Part shown: in pieces, positions 32,648-41,741 of the stretch
Position numbering within the stretch: the stretch's first letter is position 1
Layout of the letters: each line of letters starts with the position of its first letter
NCBI GenBank assembly: GCA_014529385.2
Contig: CM043942.1
Span: 25,608,469-25,672,468 of the forward strand
Source: Adiantum capillus-veneris
Taxonomy: Eukaryota; Streptophyta; Polypodiopsida; Polypodiales; Pteridaceae
DNA length: 64,000 bases
Reading direction: 5' to 3'
Notes under the pieces: model-generated
Told to the model about the DNA's origin: nothing
What the model saw: only the letters and a program-made list of their open reading frames with translations
Database searches by the model: none
Program-made: the position numbers and the translations under genes

Positions 32648-33031
32648 CTATCTACCAAGTAATTGTAAGCATAATTCACAACAGTGTAGATTTTGACATA
32701 ATCCAAACCTGAAATGACGAGATTCAAATTTTGGAAGTTGACAATTTAACGGTTTTGGAATCCATATGAATTCCTGACCTCTTTGTGCTTGAATCAACTT
32801 CTTTGAAACCCAAATTTGAGTTGTGGAAGCTTGCGACTTTGGGATTTTTTGAGATGTATCTTGCAAGCTTTGACTGTTTTTTTGTTGGCATTGGATCGTA
32901 TGATTTTCCATCAAATATCTCCGTCTTCTTGATCCATGCCTGCTTTTGGACAATCTGGCTCTTTGGTATCCAGATTTGTCAAATTTTTTGGTTCTGACCT
33001 GTTGTTCTTTTCTTTTGGTTGTCCTTGGCAT
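32648..33031 (-). pseudogene. Minus-strand fragment with W-x-P-K motifs
   Basis: On the minus strand an open stretch of 127 codons reads QIWVSKKLIQAQRGQEF followed by IWIPKPLN, with Lys/Arg/Gln-rich flanks. This is the same motif style as in the tails at 18600-19089 and 24233-25005, in opposite orientation. It is probably a piece of the same accessory protein family. No start is seen. Confidence 0.4.
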
Positions 33032-33466
33032 GCCTTCATGCCCTAGTCAAGTCATTTGCTTCCCAAAATTGACATTTCGTCTTGATTCCCTCTCTTTCAG
33101 AGATGTGATAGGTGTTGTCATGTGTGGACCCTAGACACCTTCGTAGTTGGACTTCATGCAATTGAAATGTTGACTGGAGGGCACAAGGCAAGATGTGTAA
33201 ATGCACAAAGAGAAAAATCACAACAAACAATGCCTGCACAAGTATGCCAATGGAAAACATAAGCAACAGTCTCATCACACGCATTTGATTAATAGAAGCA
33301 AGGACTAGAATCAATGTAGAGTTTAAAAATAACTATTTTGTTAGATGGGATATAGTGTCTATAATAATTTCTCATTCAAGTACATCGTATAAACAAGAGT
33401 GAGCTTAACGTTCCCCCATCCCTTAACCCCTAAAACAATGAATGGTTCATTAAAAAAATCTCTAGT

Positions 33467-33660
33467 CTACATTGAAATGATAGGCACTCGCCAAAAATTG
33501 CCAATATAAGATAATCTGATGTGGGTTTCTTTTCCACTATTGTAGTTTTTCCACCACCTTGTGATGATGTAGATCATTGTTGCACACCCATCAAACAACC
33601 CTTCTGTGCTCCCATGGCTCAGTCCATTGACATTGTCTGTTGCACCAACATCAATACTTA
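33467..33660 (-). other. Possible downstream exon of the H3-like fragment
   Basis: Minus-strand open sequence after a pyrimidine-rich stretch, containing STEGLFDGCATMIY. This could be a decayed form of the histone H3 block around its GLFEDTN segment, but the match is weak. Confidence 0.2.
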
Positions 33661-33717
33661 AACCAAAACAAAAATAACATAGCAACAAGCATAGAAAAAT
33701 GACAAAGAAAATGTAAC

Positions 33718-33888
33718 CTTGAAATTATGGGCGATCTCAAGTACAAGCCTTTGAAAGGGTAGCTTGTGAATCAACATCTCTGCACTTTTTTGGTAGCTGC
33801 CAATTTGATACATAGAGAAGGAATTAGGGCTTTGATTAGGAAATAACTTATGCTTAAACTCAACTTCAGGAGCCTTGTCAGCTGGCAC
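33718..33888 (-). pseudogene. Histone H3-like fragment
   Basis: Minus-strand exon-like piece. Its end [18 protein letters not shown] and EIAHNFK matches the histone H3 alpha-N helix and first histone-fold helix: about 19 of 25 positions agree with the H3 pattern [19 protein letters not shown]. The part before it ([20 protein letters not shown]) does not match an H3 tail. The piece ends at AAG followed by GT, a plausible splice donor at 33717-33716. There is no start codon and no complete fold, so it is a gene fragment, perhaps captured or a decayed H3 variant. CENH3 is less likely because the LPFQRLV block is canonical. Confidence 0.65.
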
Positions 33889-34134
33889 GGGCTGAGCTTA
33901 ATCAAACACGTTTTGGTTTTTAGGTTTTAGTATCACCTACCATAGAATGAGCTTAATAAAAAAGGTTTTAGTTTTTATGTTTTAGGATCACCCCTCAAAA
34001 GCTAGAGTTGAATGGATTTAGAAGGTTTTTGAACCACCCTCTATAAAAACACTTCCCAGCACACGCTTCTCACACACACGTAGTGCAATACCGAGACAAG
34101 TTGAGGCTTCAAATCGGCCCTTTGTTCTTCCTCT

Positions 34135-34440
34135 TTACTTGCGACTTCCGTCTTGCATGATTGGAACAGTGCTAGCATCTAGTGGCAAAAGCTTAACAAG
34201 ATGAGGTTTGATATGGGATTTACTTAGCCTTGGTAAGGGATCCATATAAATATCAATGCCTCCCTTTGAAGCTGATTTTTTATCTGGCTTATAGAAGATC
34301 CTCTTAGGGACACATGTTTGGACCACATCAAAGCCCAAATCTTGCACTTCCTCAAGGTAAGGCTTGAATAAATGCTACCCCTTAGCAAGAATATGTTCAC
34401 CCAGCCTCATGTACATAAAGGGGATTTCACATTTGCGAGT
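34135..34440 (-). pseudogene. Exon-like coding fragment, family unknown
   Basis: The minus strand reads CEIPFMYMRLGEHILAKG, one TAG near 34376, then FKPYLEEVQDLGFDVVQTC, VPKRIFYKPDKKSASKGG and IKPHLVKLLPLDASTVP. About 100 codons with a single stop and typical protein composition. I do not recognise it. It lies between the H3-like piece and another exon-like piece on the same strand, so the three may come from one captured or degenerate locus. Confidence 0.4.
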
Positions 34441-34720
34441 TTTTCATTTCAAGTTTCTTTGACAATTTTATCAATCTTTAGAGTTTTTTTAACCAAACAT
34501 GTGTTATAGCATAAAGTATCTATTTAATGTAATTTTTCGTCATCATAAGACTCCATATATGTGTGGTTGACGGAGAGAGAAAGTATAAATTCTAGAGAGA
34601 TAGTATCTATGTGCGTTACCATTAGAGGAAGAGATCATAAATCCTTGAGAGAGAGAGTGGCTTCTCTTCTAAAATCTTTAGAGAGACAAAGTGAAATTCT
34701 AGAGTTGTATATTACTATGC

Positions 34721-34725
34721 AGAGA

Positions 34726-34769
<44 letters not shown>
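34721..34769. repeat. (GA)n microsatellite
   Basis: About 48 bp of GA dinucleotide with one interruption; the flanks (34560-34720) are also rich in AGAGA. Confidence 0.97.
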
Positions 34770-34773
<4 letters not shown>

Positions 34774-34789
34774 GAGGACAGAACGACGT

Positions 34790-35204
34790 GAAAATTAAAC
34801 CAAAAAAATCACCATCTCACAACTCATCCCATTAGATAAACTACCATAGGATAAGACCAAAATTACAGTACAAAAAAGGAATAGTCGCCATAAATGTAAT
34901 GGTCACTCTAAAAGGCAAGTAATTTTCTCCCAAATAGCTTGCAAGTTGCTTCTGTCTTTTGCTTGAAATTTGAAATCCTGTGCTGCATAAACAATGTTTT
35001 TTCAAGATAAATAATCACAAGTGAAATAAACTAAAATAAATGCAGAAAAACACTTTAATATCATAGAAAAATATCCTAGTTTAGTGAAAGATGCATACCA
35101 AACCAGTTGTAATTAAATGGAGGGAGAAATTGTGCTTGGTTGTCCAAGAATAAAGGCGATGTCCATTGGTGAGAGGGCGATGTTCATTGTGGGACCCGTT
35201 CATA
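34790..35204. other. Noncoding
   Basis: AT-rich sequence, no supported feature. A short near-repeat GGCGATGTCCATTG/GGCGATGTTCATTG lies at 35156-35195. Confidence 0.5.
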
Positions 35205-35206
35205 TA

Positions 35207-35395
35207 TAACGCCCAGTAGTATATCCCAAATGCTTTGCACATTGAATATATGAGTTTATAACATCTGTTACACAGGCATCATACAATGATATTTTTCTCT
35301 TTCCACCTTCACCTGCTAACCAACTGGCATGCACACTTTCTGATAAATTAACATTGGGAATTTGTGCCTGCTCCCATGGACTTAGACCAGCCTAT
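35207..35395 (-). pseudogene. Exon-like coding fragment with acceptor site
   Basis: On the minus strand an open run of 62 codons ends in TGA: SPWEQAQIPNVNLSESVHAS, WLAGEGGKRKISLYDACVTD and VINSYIQCAKHLGYTTGRY. It is preceded by TTGAATTTCATAG, a good splice acceptor. The composition is strongly protein-like. NVNLSESVHASW reminds me of conserved blocks in plant transposase-like proteins, but I cannot name the family. Likely the last exon of a degenerate or captured gene. Confidence 0.45.
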
Positions 35396-35900
35396 GAAAT
35401 TCAACAGACATGAATTAAAATTTTAAATCTCATGTATGCAAAGTTTATAAATTTTGCTAAAAATATAAATTGTCATAAAGGTACTTACATCTGTTCCAAT
35501 TCATTCCAGTGTGAAATTTGTTATGGAATTGATATTTATCTATTTATTGCAGCTGACAGGTGGCAAAAGCATTAGCAGATAATGGATTATGCAGAAGGAT
35601 ATTATATTTTATTATTCAAGTGCTCTTTATAAGCTTTGGCCATTTATGACCAGCCGACCAGTTTGTATTCACAATTGACCACTTAAGAAATCTATAAAAC
35701 AAATATGTGCAAGAGGGAAACGGTCACTCTTGCACGGGGGGAGATTGCACCCAGTGTTTGTGTTGCTCTTGTCTCCTCTCCTCTCCTCTCTCTCTCGCCG
35801 TGCCGGCGTAGCACTCCGCTCGAACATTGTTTATGTTGAGAAAAAAGGTGTATAAACTAGTAGTCTTATATAGGAGATAGGTAATTCCATAAATCTTGCA
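35396..35900. other. Noncoding
   Basis: No supported feature; a CTCTCCTCTC-rich patch at 35770-35800 only. Confidence 0.5.
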
Positions 35901-35904
35901 AAGA

Positions 35905-36420
35905 GCCAGTATACTGGTACTGATATAGGTATGGTACACTCGTACTGGTATCAGTTAGTGCTGCTAGTACTAGTACTCCTAGTACAGGTACTGAAATTGT
36001 GATACTTCTAGACTGGTATACCAAGTGGCATACTTAGTATTGGTACTAGTCTAAAATTGTTAGTGCTAGTACTAGCACTGGTAGTATTGGTACTGATACA
36101 GCTTTATTACTTTTCTAGTATACATGTTTAATGGTTTACCGGTTCCCTAACATATTGTTATTTCACAAATATATGAACAATGTTAAAACCAGGAGTTTTA
36201 CCCTCGGAGATAGGAAATAGGAAATTCTATAAGGGTCCTGATGAGAGCCAGTATACAGGTATAGATACAGGTTTGGTATATTGGAACTGGTACAAGTACT
36301 AGTCTTCCAACTTTTAGTGCTAGTAATGTTACTAAAACTGCTTGACTAGTACTAGTACTAGTCAAAAGACTTCTAGTGCTGGTAGCACTGATAATGATAC
36401 GTTTATTCTGCTATACCGCT
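35905..36420. repeat. Cryptic GTACTAG/GGTACTGG-rich sequence in two related blocks
   Basis: Two blocks (about 35870-36110 and 36215-36430) are built from scrambled variants of ACTAGTACTGGTACT. Both begin with a GGAGATAGG...GAGCCAGTATAC segment and end near AGGAGTTTTA. This is a duplicated, slippage-grown, partly self-complementary sequence, not coding. Confidence 0.75.
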
Positions 36421-36551
36421 ATACCAGTTATATCAGCCAATTAACAAAACCAAAAGAATGCAAAAACCAGGAGTTTTATACTTGAAATATAAAATTGTTA
36501 TGTGTTCAGTTTGCAGAATAAGGAGTAGAAGAAGAAGAGAAGGTACTTAGT

Positions 36552-36914
36552 GTGTGTGTGTGTGTGTGCGTGTGCGTTTTATACTCACGTAAATGGGTGT
36601 ATGTGTGTGTGTGTGTGTGTGTTTGCACGCGGTTGCGCGTGTAGGCCCGCCATAGGAGCTTCCAATGGAGCCCCAATGGAGCTCCAACTGGAGCTTGCAT
36701 GCCTTGAAAGGCATGGTGAGAAGGCAGCGCGCGCGCTGCCCTCTCACCATGCATTTCAAGGCATGGAAGAGCTCCATTGGGGCTCCAAATAGAGCTCCCC
36801 CATGCCTTGAAAGGCATGGTGAAAAGGCAGCTTGCGCGGTGCCTTCTCACCAGGCCTTTCAAGGCATGGAGCAGCTCTAAATGGGGCTCCATTGGAAGCT
36901 CCTATGGCGGAAAT

Positions 36915-36948
<34 letters not shown>
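36552..36948. repeat. Fold-back element with two nested hairpins
   Basis: A perfect 29-bp inverted repeat lies at 36647-36675 and 36882-36910. Inside are two tandem hairpins, 36698-36765 and 36801-36868, each starting CATGCCTTGAAAGGCATG and folding back on its own right arm around a GC-rich loop. Outside, GT microsatellites on the left (36552-36622) face a CA microsatellite on the right (36916-36948), extending the palindrome. ORFs on both strands here are shadows of the hairpins. No transposase is seen; it is a fold-back/MITE-like unit. Confidence 0.8.
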
Positions 36949-36950
<2 letters not shown>

Positions 36951-37374
36951 CAACACATTTCCCAAATACAATCATGCATACACACACATAGTGCAACACA
37001 TTTCCCAAATACAATCATGCATATACACACACATATACACACTTGCATTCACACACACAACCACACAGTATCACATGACACAAATAAAATAATGAATTTG
37101 TATACTACAAACACAAACACAAATAAATTTGTTGTAATACACACACACATAAACACTTGCTATTTGTGGTCTTTTTTTAATTTGTCACTATATACTAAGC
37201 TAGTTGTGGTCTTATTGTTTTTTCGCTTTTAGGAGTAGGATACTCGTGTGTTGCTACTTGATGGGCAAGTCTACCAGTAAAGGGGCATTGGCACTTCCTG
37301 GGGCCTCTTTCTCACAAGCTGTGGCCGTCGACATAGCTGCCCCCATGCTGGAGCTCTTAGTGCGCGTGTGTAGG

Positions 37375-37536
37375 TCCTCCAATGGAGCTTCCAATGGAGC
37401 CCCAATGGAGCTCCAAATGGAGCTCCTCCATGCCTTGAAAGGTGTGGTGAGAAGGCAGCACGCACGCTGCCTTCTCACCATGCCTTTGAAGGCATGGAGG
37501 AGCTCCATTTGGAGCTCCATCGGGGCTCCTCCATTC
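37375..37536. repeat. Second fold-back copy (single hairpin)
   Basis: Related to the unit at 36647-36910: GGAGCTTCCAATGGAGCCCC and CATGCCTTGAAAGG recur, with a right arm ending GGAGCTCCATCGGGGCTCC. It has one hairpin instead of two and no flanking CA tract. Confidence 0.8.
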
Positions 37537-37545
37537 GAGCTGATG

Positions 37546-38715
37546 AGATACTTTACAAGTAATGTGGCACTCTAGTAATGAAAGACGTGTGCGTACAAAT
37601 GGGATCTTATGTAGCCCACTAGCGTGGACGTATGAACATGGTAAATAGTCAATGGGAAATGTCGTACCCAGGCCTCATCACTACCCAGGGAGAGAAGAAA
37701 TGTATGTTTAATTATCCAAATTCGATTATGGATAGAAAGAGAATTTTTTTTAGACATATAAAATTAATATAAATGCATTTTGTGAAAAATGCAAACGCCC
37801 GTGCAGAGAGATAAATTCTGGTGTTTTTCTTCAGCCTCTACAGTTTTGTGATAGTTAGTCTTTGGCATTGTAGCCTTGGTAGGCCTTTTCTGGCATTGGG
37901 GCTTACTACGACGTGTTAGATTGTATCCCATCGGGCCACCAGTAACCACCCCCACCGCTTTTGAAATTAGGATTGCAGAAAGAAACGCAAGAAATGGTCG
38001 CCTTCTCCCACTCACAGTAGTGAGTCTCACTCTCACTATTAAAATGCCTTGGCTAGGTTCTTAAGTTCTCAGCCTGCCACTCTCTACAGAAGAGGACTGC
38101 TAGCCCTACCACCATGCTTATTATACATCTATACCTCCCAATCTGTAATGTTCTGCAGTCCCAACGAGCCCCTCGGTAGCTTTGCATCGTGTCTTAGTAG
38201 CCATGGTGTCCACTCCTTTGCCTAGTGCTTTGGCGTTGTAAGCTTGGAGGGCTCCCTGGGCCTGGCTATTGCTTTGTAGCAATACGCAGCTGAAATATCT
38301 AGTACTAGTGCTCTTGATTGCATCAACTTTTTCCCTTCATATGCACTCTCTTTGATGTTGTAAACCCTTAGGCCTTCTCCTTCCCCAGTCATGACCTCCT
38401 GCTAGGCGAAGCAGAGGGGCCTCTTGCTTTCATTGACAATTGTTTCACTGCATTTAATTCATTCCTTTCTATCACTGTCAGTGATGATGGATACTTATAA
38501 TACTGCTAGATCACTGCTCTGCTGGCTCTCTCCTCTGCCCATGCTCAGCTTCGCCGTTGGCAAGCGCAGTGCCAATTGGCGTCCGGAACTTACAGCAGTG
38601 TGAGCTGGCAAGTGACACCTCTATCACGGGTACAACAACGCTTCAGTTCAACTGCTGCTTGCCAATCACGCAGAATGTGATTAGCACTTGGTCTCGATCT
38701 TCATGAGCCCGCAGC
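37546..38715. other. Noncoding or unrecognised
   Basis: No supported gene. A segment near 38600-38690 can be read as DTSITGTTTLQFNCCLPITQ, which looks protein-like but is too short to assign. The stretch 37266-37292 shares bases with 39601-39627 (AGTCT...TAAAGGGGCATT), pointing to a dispersed repeat. Confidence 0.4.
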
Positions 38716-38723
38716 ATGCATGT

Positions 38724-38951
38724 CATCATTTTCTACGATACACTGAAAGAGCAGTGCGCGCGCTGCTCCTCACCAAAACTAGGAACGTTATTCTTTATGC
38801 CCACCGTGGTCTGCTCCACCAACTTGACGTATAAGAGACCCATCATTTTTTACGATAAAACGAAAGAGCAGCGCGCGCGCTGTTCCTCACAAAAACTAGT
38901 TATTTTTTATGCCCACTGTGGTCTGCTCCATCAACCTGACCTAGAGACCCA
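38724..38951. repeat. Two-copy tandem repeat with GCGCGC core
   Basis: Units of about 117 and 111 bp begin CATCATTTT at 38724 and 38841. Both contain GAAAGAGCAG, a GCGCGCGC core, TCCTCAC, AAAACTAG and GTGGTCTGCTCCA in the same order. Confidence 0.85.
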
Positions 38952-38955
38952 TCTT

Positions 38956-39995
38956 TGCAAGAAAGTAGGCAGTGTAGGTGCCGATGGCTCCCGCGCCCAC
39001 CACCACACATGTGCATGCTTCCTTGTTCGCCATGCTCGCCCTTGCGTCTCCTCCTCCTGCCTCAACAGAAGATCACTTCCACGCATACACGCATTCACAG
39101 GGAAATGACTTGCACTCCTCCACATCAAACATTGCTCTGGTGTTAGCGTGATGAGGCTCCCAGCTTAAAAAGAAACATTCTGGTCACTACTAATGCATCA
39201 ACGACTTTCTGATCACAACTACTACTTTTGCAAAACATTTTAAGACCAGCACGCACTGCTATTTGGTAATTTCTCCAAATGGAAGGCCTTGTGATGTGGC
39301 ATCTCTTGTGTTCCGCTATTCAGCTCAAAGGCCGGTGCTAAAATGGAAATTTCAAAATGCCATTGCTAAGATGTAGCTTATTTTAAAACCCATTATGCCC
39401 TTGTTTTCACATATGGGCCACCGACCCTTATTCTCAAACCAAGTTCTCTCAATGCAATTGTTTTCATGAAAGACAAAATTTTCATGAAGATGACATTTAT
39501 TATTTGCGTTGCATGAGAGCTACAGCCATGGCTACCACTATTGTGTGTTTCTTCACCATTGCTACTTGAAAATCCATTGTACTTGGGAGCCAAAGATGGA
39601 AAAGTCTGCCGATAAAGGGGCATTAGCACCCTTGAGATCAAGGATGCTAGGGCCAGTCCCCATCACCTCCTTTCATTGTTATGCAGCATTGATTCCCGAG
39701 GAATGCATGTGTTTGTCATTCGTTGCATTTTCTAATATGGACGTCAATTAGGCCTGTGTTAGAGGGACTATGTAATTAATGAAGAGGGTGGTGATTGCAT
39801 TGTTAGACAAGGTTGTTTGCTCATGTCTCCCACCCATGGTCTATTTGAGCAAGATGGTTGAGGGGAAGGTGCCTTTGCAAAACACATTTTCCTTCCTCTT
39901 TGCATGATAATCTATGCCTTCTCGCATGTGCATGCACTAGGTGGACATATGATCATGTGGTGGTGGTCATGTAGCACCAAGGATCTCCAAAGGAG
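38956..39995. other. Noncoding
   Basis: No supported gene; short fragment similarity to 37266-37292 at 39601-39627. Confidence 0.5.
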
Positions 39996-40245
39996 GATCC
40001 AAGAGGCTTGCAAAGAGCACCCTAAAGCAGCAGTGCGCACATTTCTCTCTTGGTGTGCTCCCCAGGAGGACCAAGGAGCTCCAAGGTGCCGCGCAAAGAG
40101 CACCCTAAAGGAGAAGCATGCACGTTGTTCCTTGTCGTGCTCCCTGGGAACACAAATGAGCATCAAAAGAGCTCCAAGCTGCTTGCAAGGAGCACCCTAA
40201 ATGAGCAATGTGCTTGCTGCTTCCTCGATGTGCTCAGCTCCAATC
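39996..40245. repeat. Three-copy tandem repeat (about 83-92 bp)
   Basis: The anchor GCAAAGAGCACCCTAAA or a one-base variant appears at about 40010, 40093 and 40185. Each is followed by a GCAC/GTGC-rich arm ending near GTGCTCC. The arms are partly self-complementary, as in the fold-backs upstream. Confidence 0.75.
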
Positions 40246-40470
40246 ACACACACACATACACAATGCGTGCACTCTTTTTAAGTAGATGTTTAAAAATAAA
40301 AGTGGAATTTACAAAATATTATGTTTTACTCTTGGCAATGATTTTGCTGTAGACTTAGTGTGTGATCCGTGTCCTCTGGTCGGGCTCACTCAAGCAAACG
40401 CTCCATAGCCCACAATGTCTCAATGGTGAAACCCTCTGACAATAGATATGTAGCATGTTTTTAAGTGTGA

Positions 40471-40760
40471 CAAAGACATAAAGAGGAGTTAATTGAGTAC
40501 CTCAGGGAGATGGTGCATGGGCTCATACATGAATTTTGTGAGAAGGCAAATCGCTGGCCAGATCGTGTAATTATGTTTCGAGATGGTGTAAGTGAAGGTC
40601 AGTTTGATGAATTTTTTGCAAAATAAGGTTAAAGGTAGGGGATCCTTATTATAAGCCATTGATTACATGGGCAGTGATCCAAAAACGGCATCATATGAGG
40701 CTATTTCCTATTGATGACATCTACAAGGACAAGAACAATAATACCAGATGGTTATGAAAC
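40471..40760 (+). pseudogene. Argonaute PIWI-domain fragment
   Basis: HKEELIEYLREMVHGLIHEF leads to RPDRVIMFRDGVSEGQFDEFF-like sequence; the FRDGVSEGQF block (40577-40610) is diagnostic for the Argonaute PIWI domain. After a one-base frameshift near 40615 comes YKPLITWAV and IQKRHHMRLFP (40676-40710), the next PIWI block. The fragment ends at AACGCAG followed by GT, a plausible splice donor. In a live gene this protein binds small RNAs and cleaves or silences targets. Here it is a piece of about 90 codons with a stop and frameshift. The small alignment gap between blocks suggests a diverged Argonaute. Confidence 0.85.
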
Positions 40761-40879
40761 GCAGGTTTAGTGAATCTGGGTTTTAGTAAATTGTCAAAAC
40801 ATTTCTCATCTTGTAGGGGAAGCCACACAATCGCTTTACTTGGCTCTGTTTCTTTGATTGATGTGTTTCATTGCTGCGA

Positions 40880-41600
40880 TATTCTGCAGGTTGCAGACCA
40901 CGAGGGCCAAATGTCAGGTGGACAAAAAGAGAGAGGCCATAGTGCCATGCGGGTTTGGGTATGGAAGCGTACAAAAAAGGATTCCATACCAGCCATCTTG
41001 AATTTTTTTTGGGGCAAAACTATTTCGGGTTGCAAATTTATGAGACGTCTTTGCAGGGAGTGCTCCATGTGTGAGATTTGGGCACCTCCAGTATCTACTT
41101 ATGTTTTTCGCCTCCCACCTCTTGGATCTACAGTCTAAATTCCAGCCTCTACTCTCTACAGTCTACTTATGTTTTGGATTCAGGTGCATGCTTAGAGTTT
41201 TAAACATGGTGGTGTACTATGTAGGCTTTGAAGTTTTATATGTAGGCTATCTGATGTGGAAAATTTTAGGGGAGTCTGGTTGACGTGTGGGAGAACATTG
41301 GCCTCTTTAAAGATTTACCTATCTTACTCTTGGATGAGGCTAGTAATGCTCTCGATGCAGAATCGAAGGGTGTGGTGCATACTGCCCTCGACCAAGCACT
41401 GACGCATGATGCTCGTTGTTGCCCACTACCTGTCCACCATTCATTATGCTCGCCCCATCACAGTCTTCCACAATGGCCAAGTCGCGAGGTCGGAAAGCAT
41501 GAGGAGCTTTTGCGGAGGATGGGGACTATGCTACACTCACTCAAGCTACTACCACAAATAATGATGCCCTCATGGGACTGCAGCTATGGATATGTCCTAC
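40880..41600 (+). pseudogene. ABCB-type transporter nucleotide-binding-domain fragment
   Basis: GQMSGGQKER (40905-40934) matches the ABC signature. PILLLDEASNALDAES (41318-41365) gives Walker B and D-loop, and ALDQAL follows. In another frame comes VVAHYLSTI with the switch His (near 41423) and VFHNGQVARS; back in the first frame, GKHEELL. The order matches the P-glycoprotein/ABCB nucleotide-binding domain. About 370 bp separate signature and Walker B, where only about a dozen residues are expected, so an intron or insertion lies between. Frameshifts and no Walker A make it a pseudogene fragment. Confidence 0.8.
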
Positions 41601-41741
41601 CCCCTCAACCATTGCCCGCACTAACCGGAGTGCTAGCTCGTCCTCTCAACCAACAAGTGAGCAACGTGCATAATAAAACACAAACTCTTCGGTTTGTCGC
41701 TTGGTACATGTCAATAAAAAGAGGTGCTCACTCCTCATGAT

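Noticed and set aside
32249-34100. Other minus-strand ORFs such as 33036-33314
   Set aside because: AT-rich hydrophobic strings without conserved motifs or splice context.
36506-37520. Overlapping ORFs rich in MELLHALKGMVRR-like strings on both strands
   Set aside because: They arise from the fold-back hairpins, which read alike in both directions; not genes.
38724-40245. Possible CRISPR-like arrays in the tandem repeats
   Set aside because: Two or three long imperfect units without regular unique spacers, in a plant nuclear context.
40471-41600. Functional Argonaute or ABC transporter gene
   Set aside because: Only partial domains with stops and frameshifts; no Walker A, PAZ or complete PIWI.
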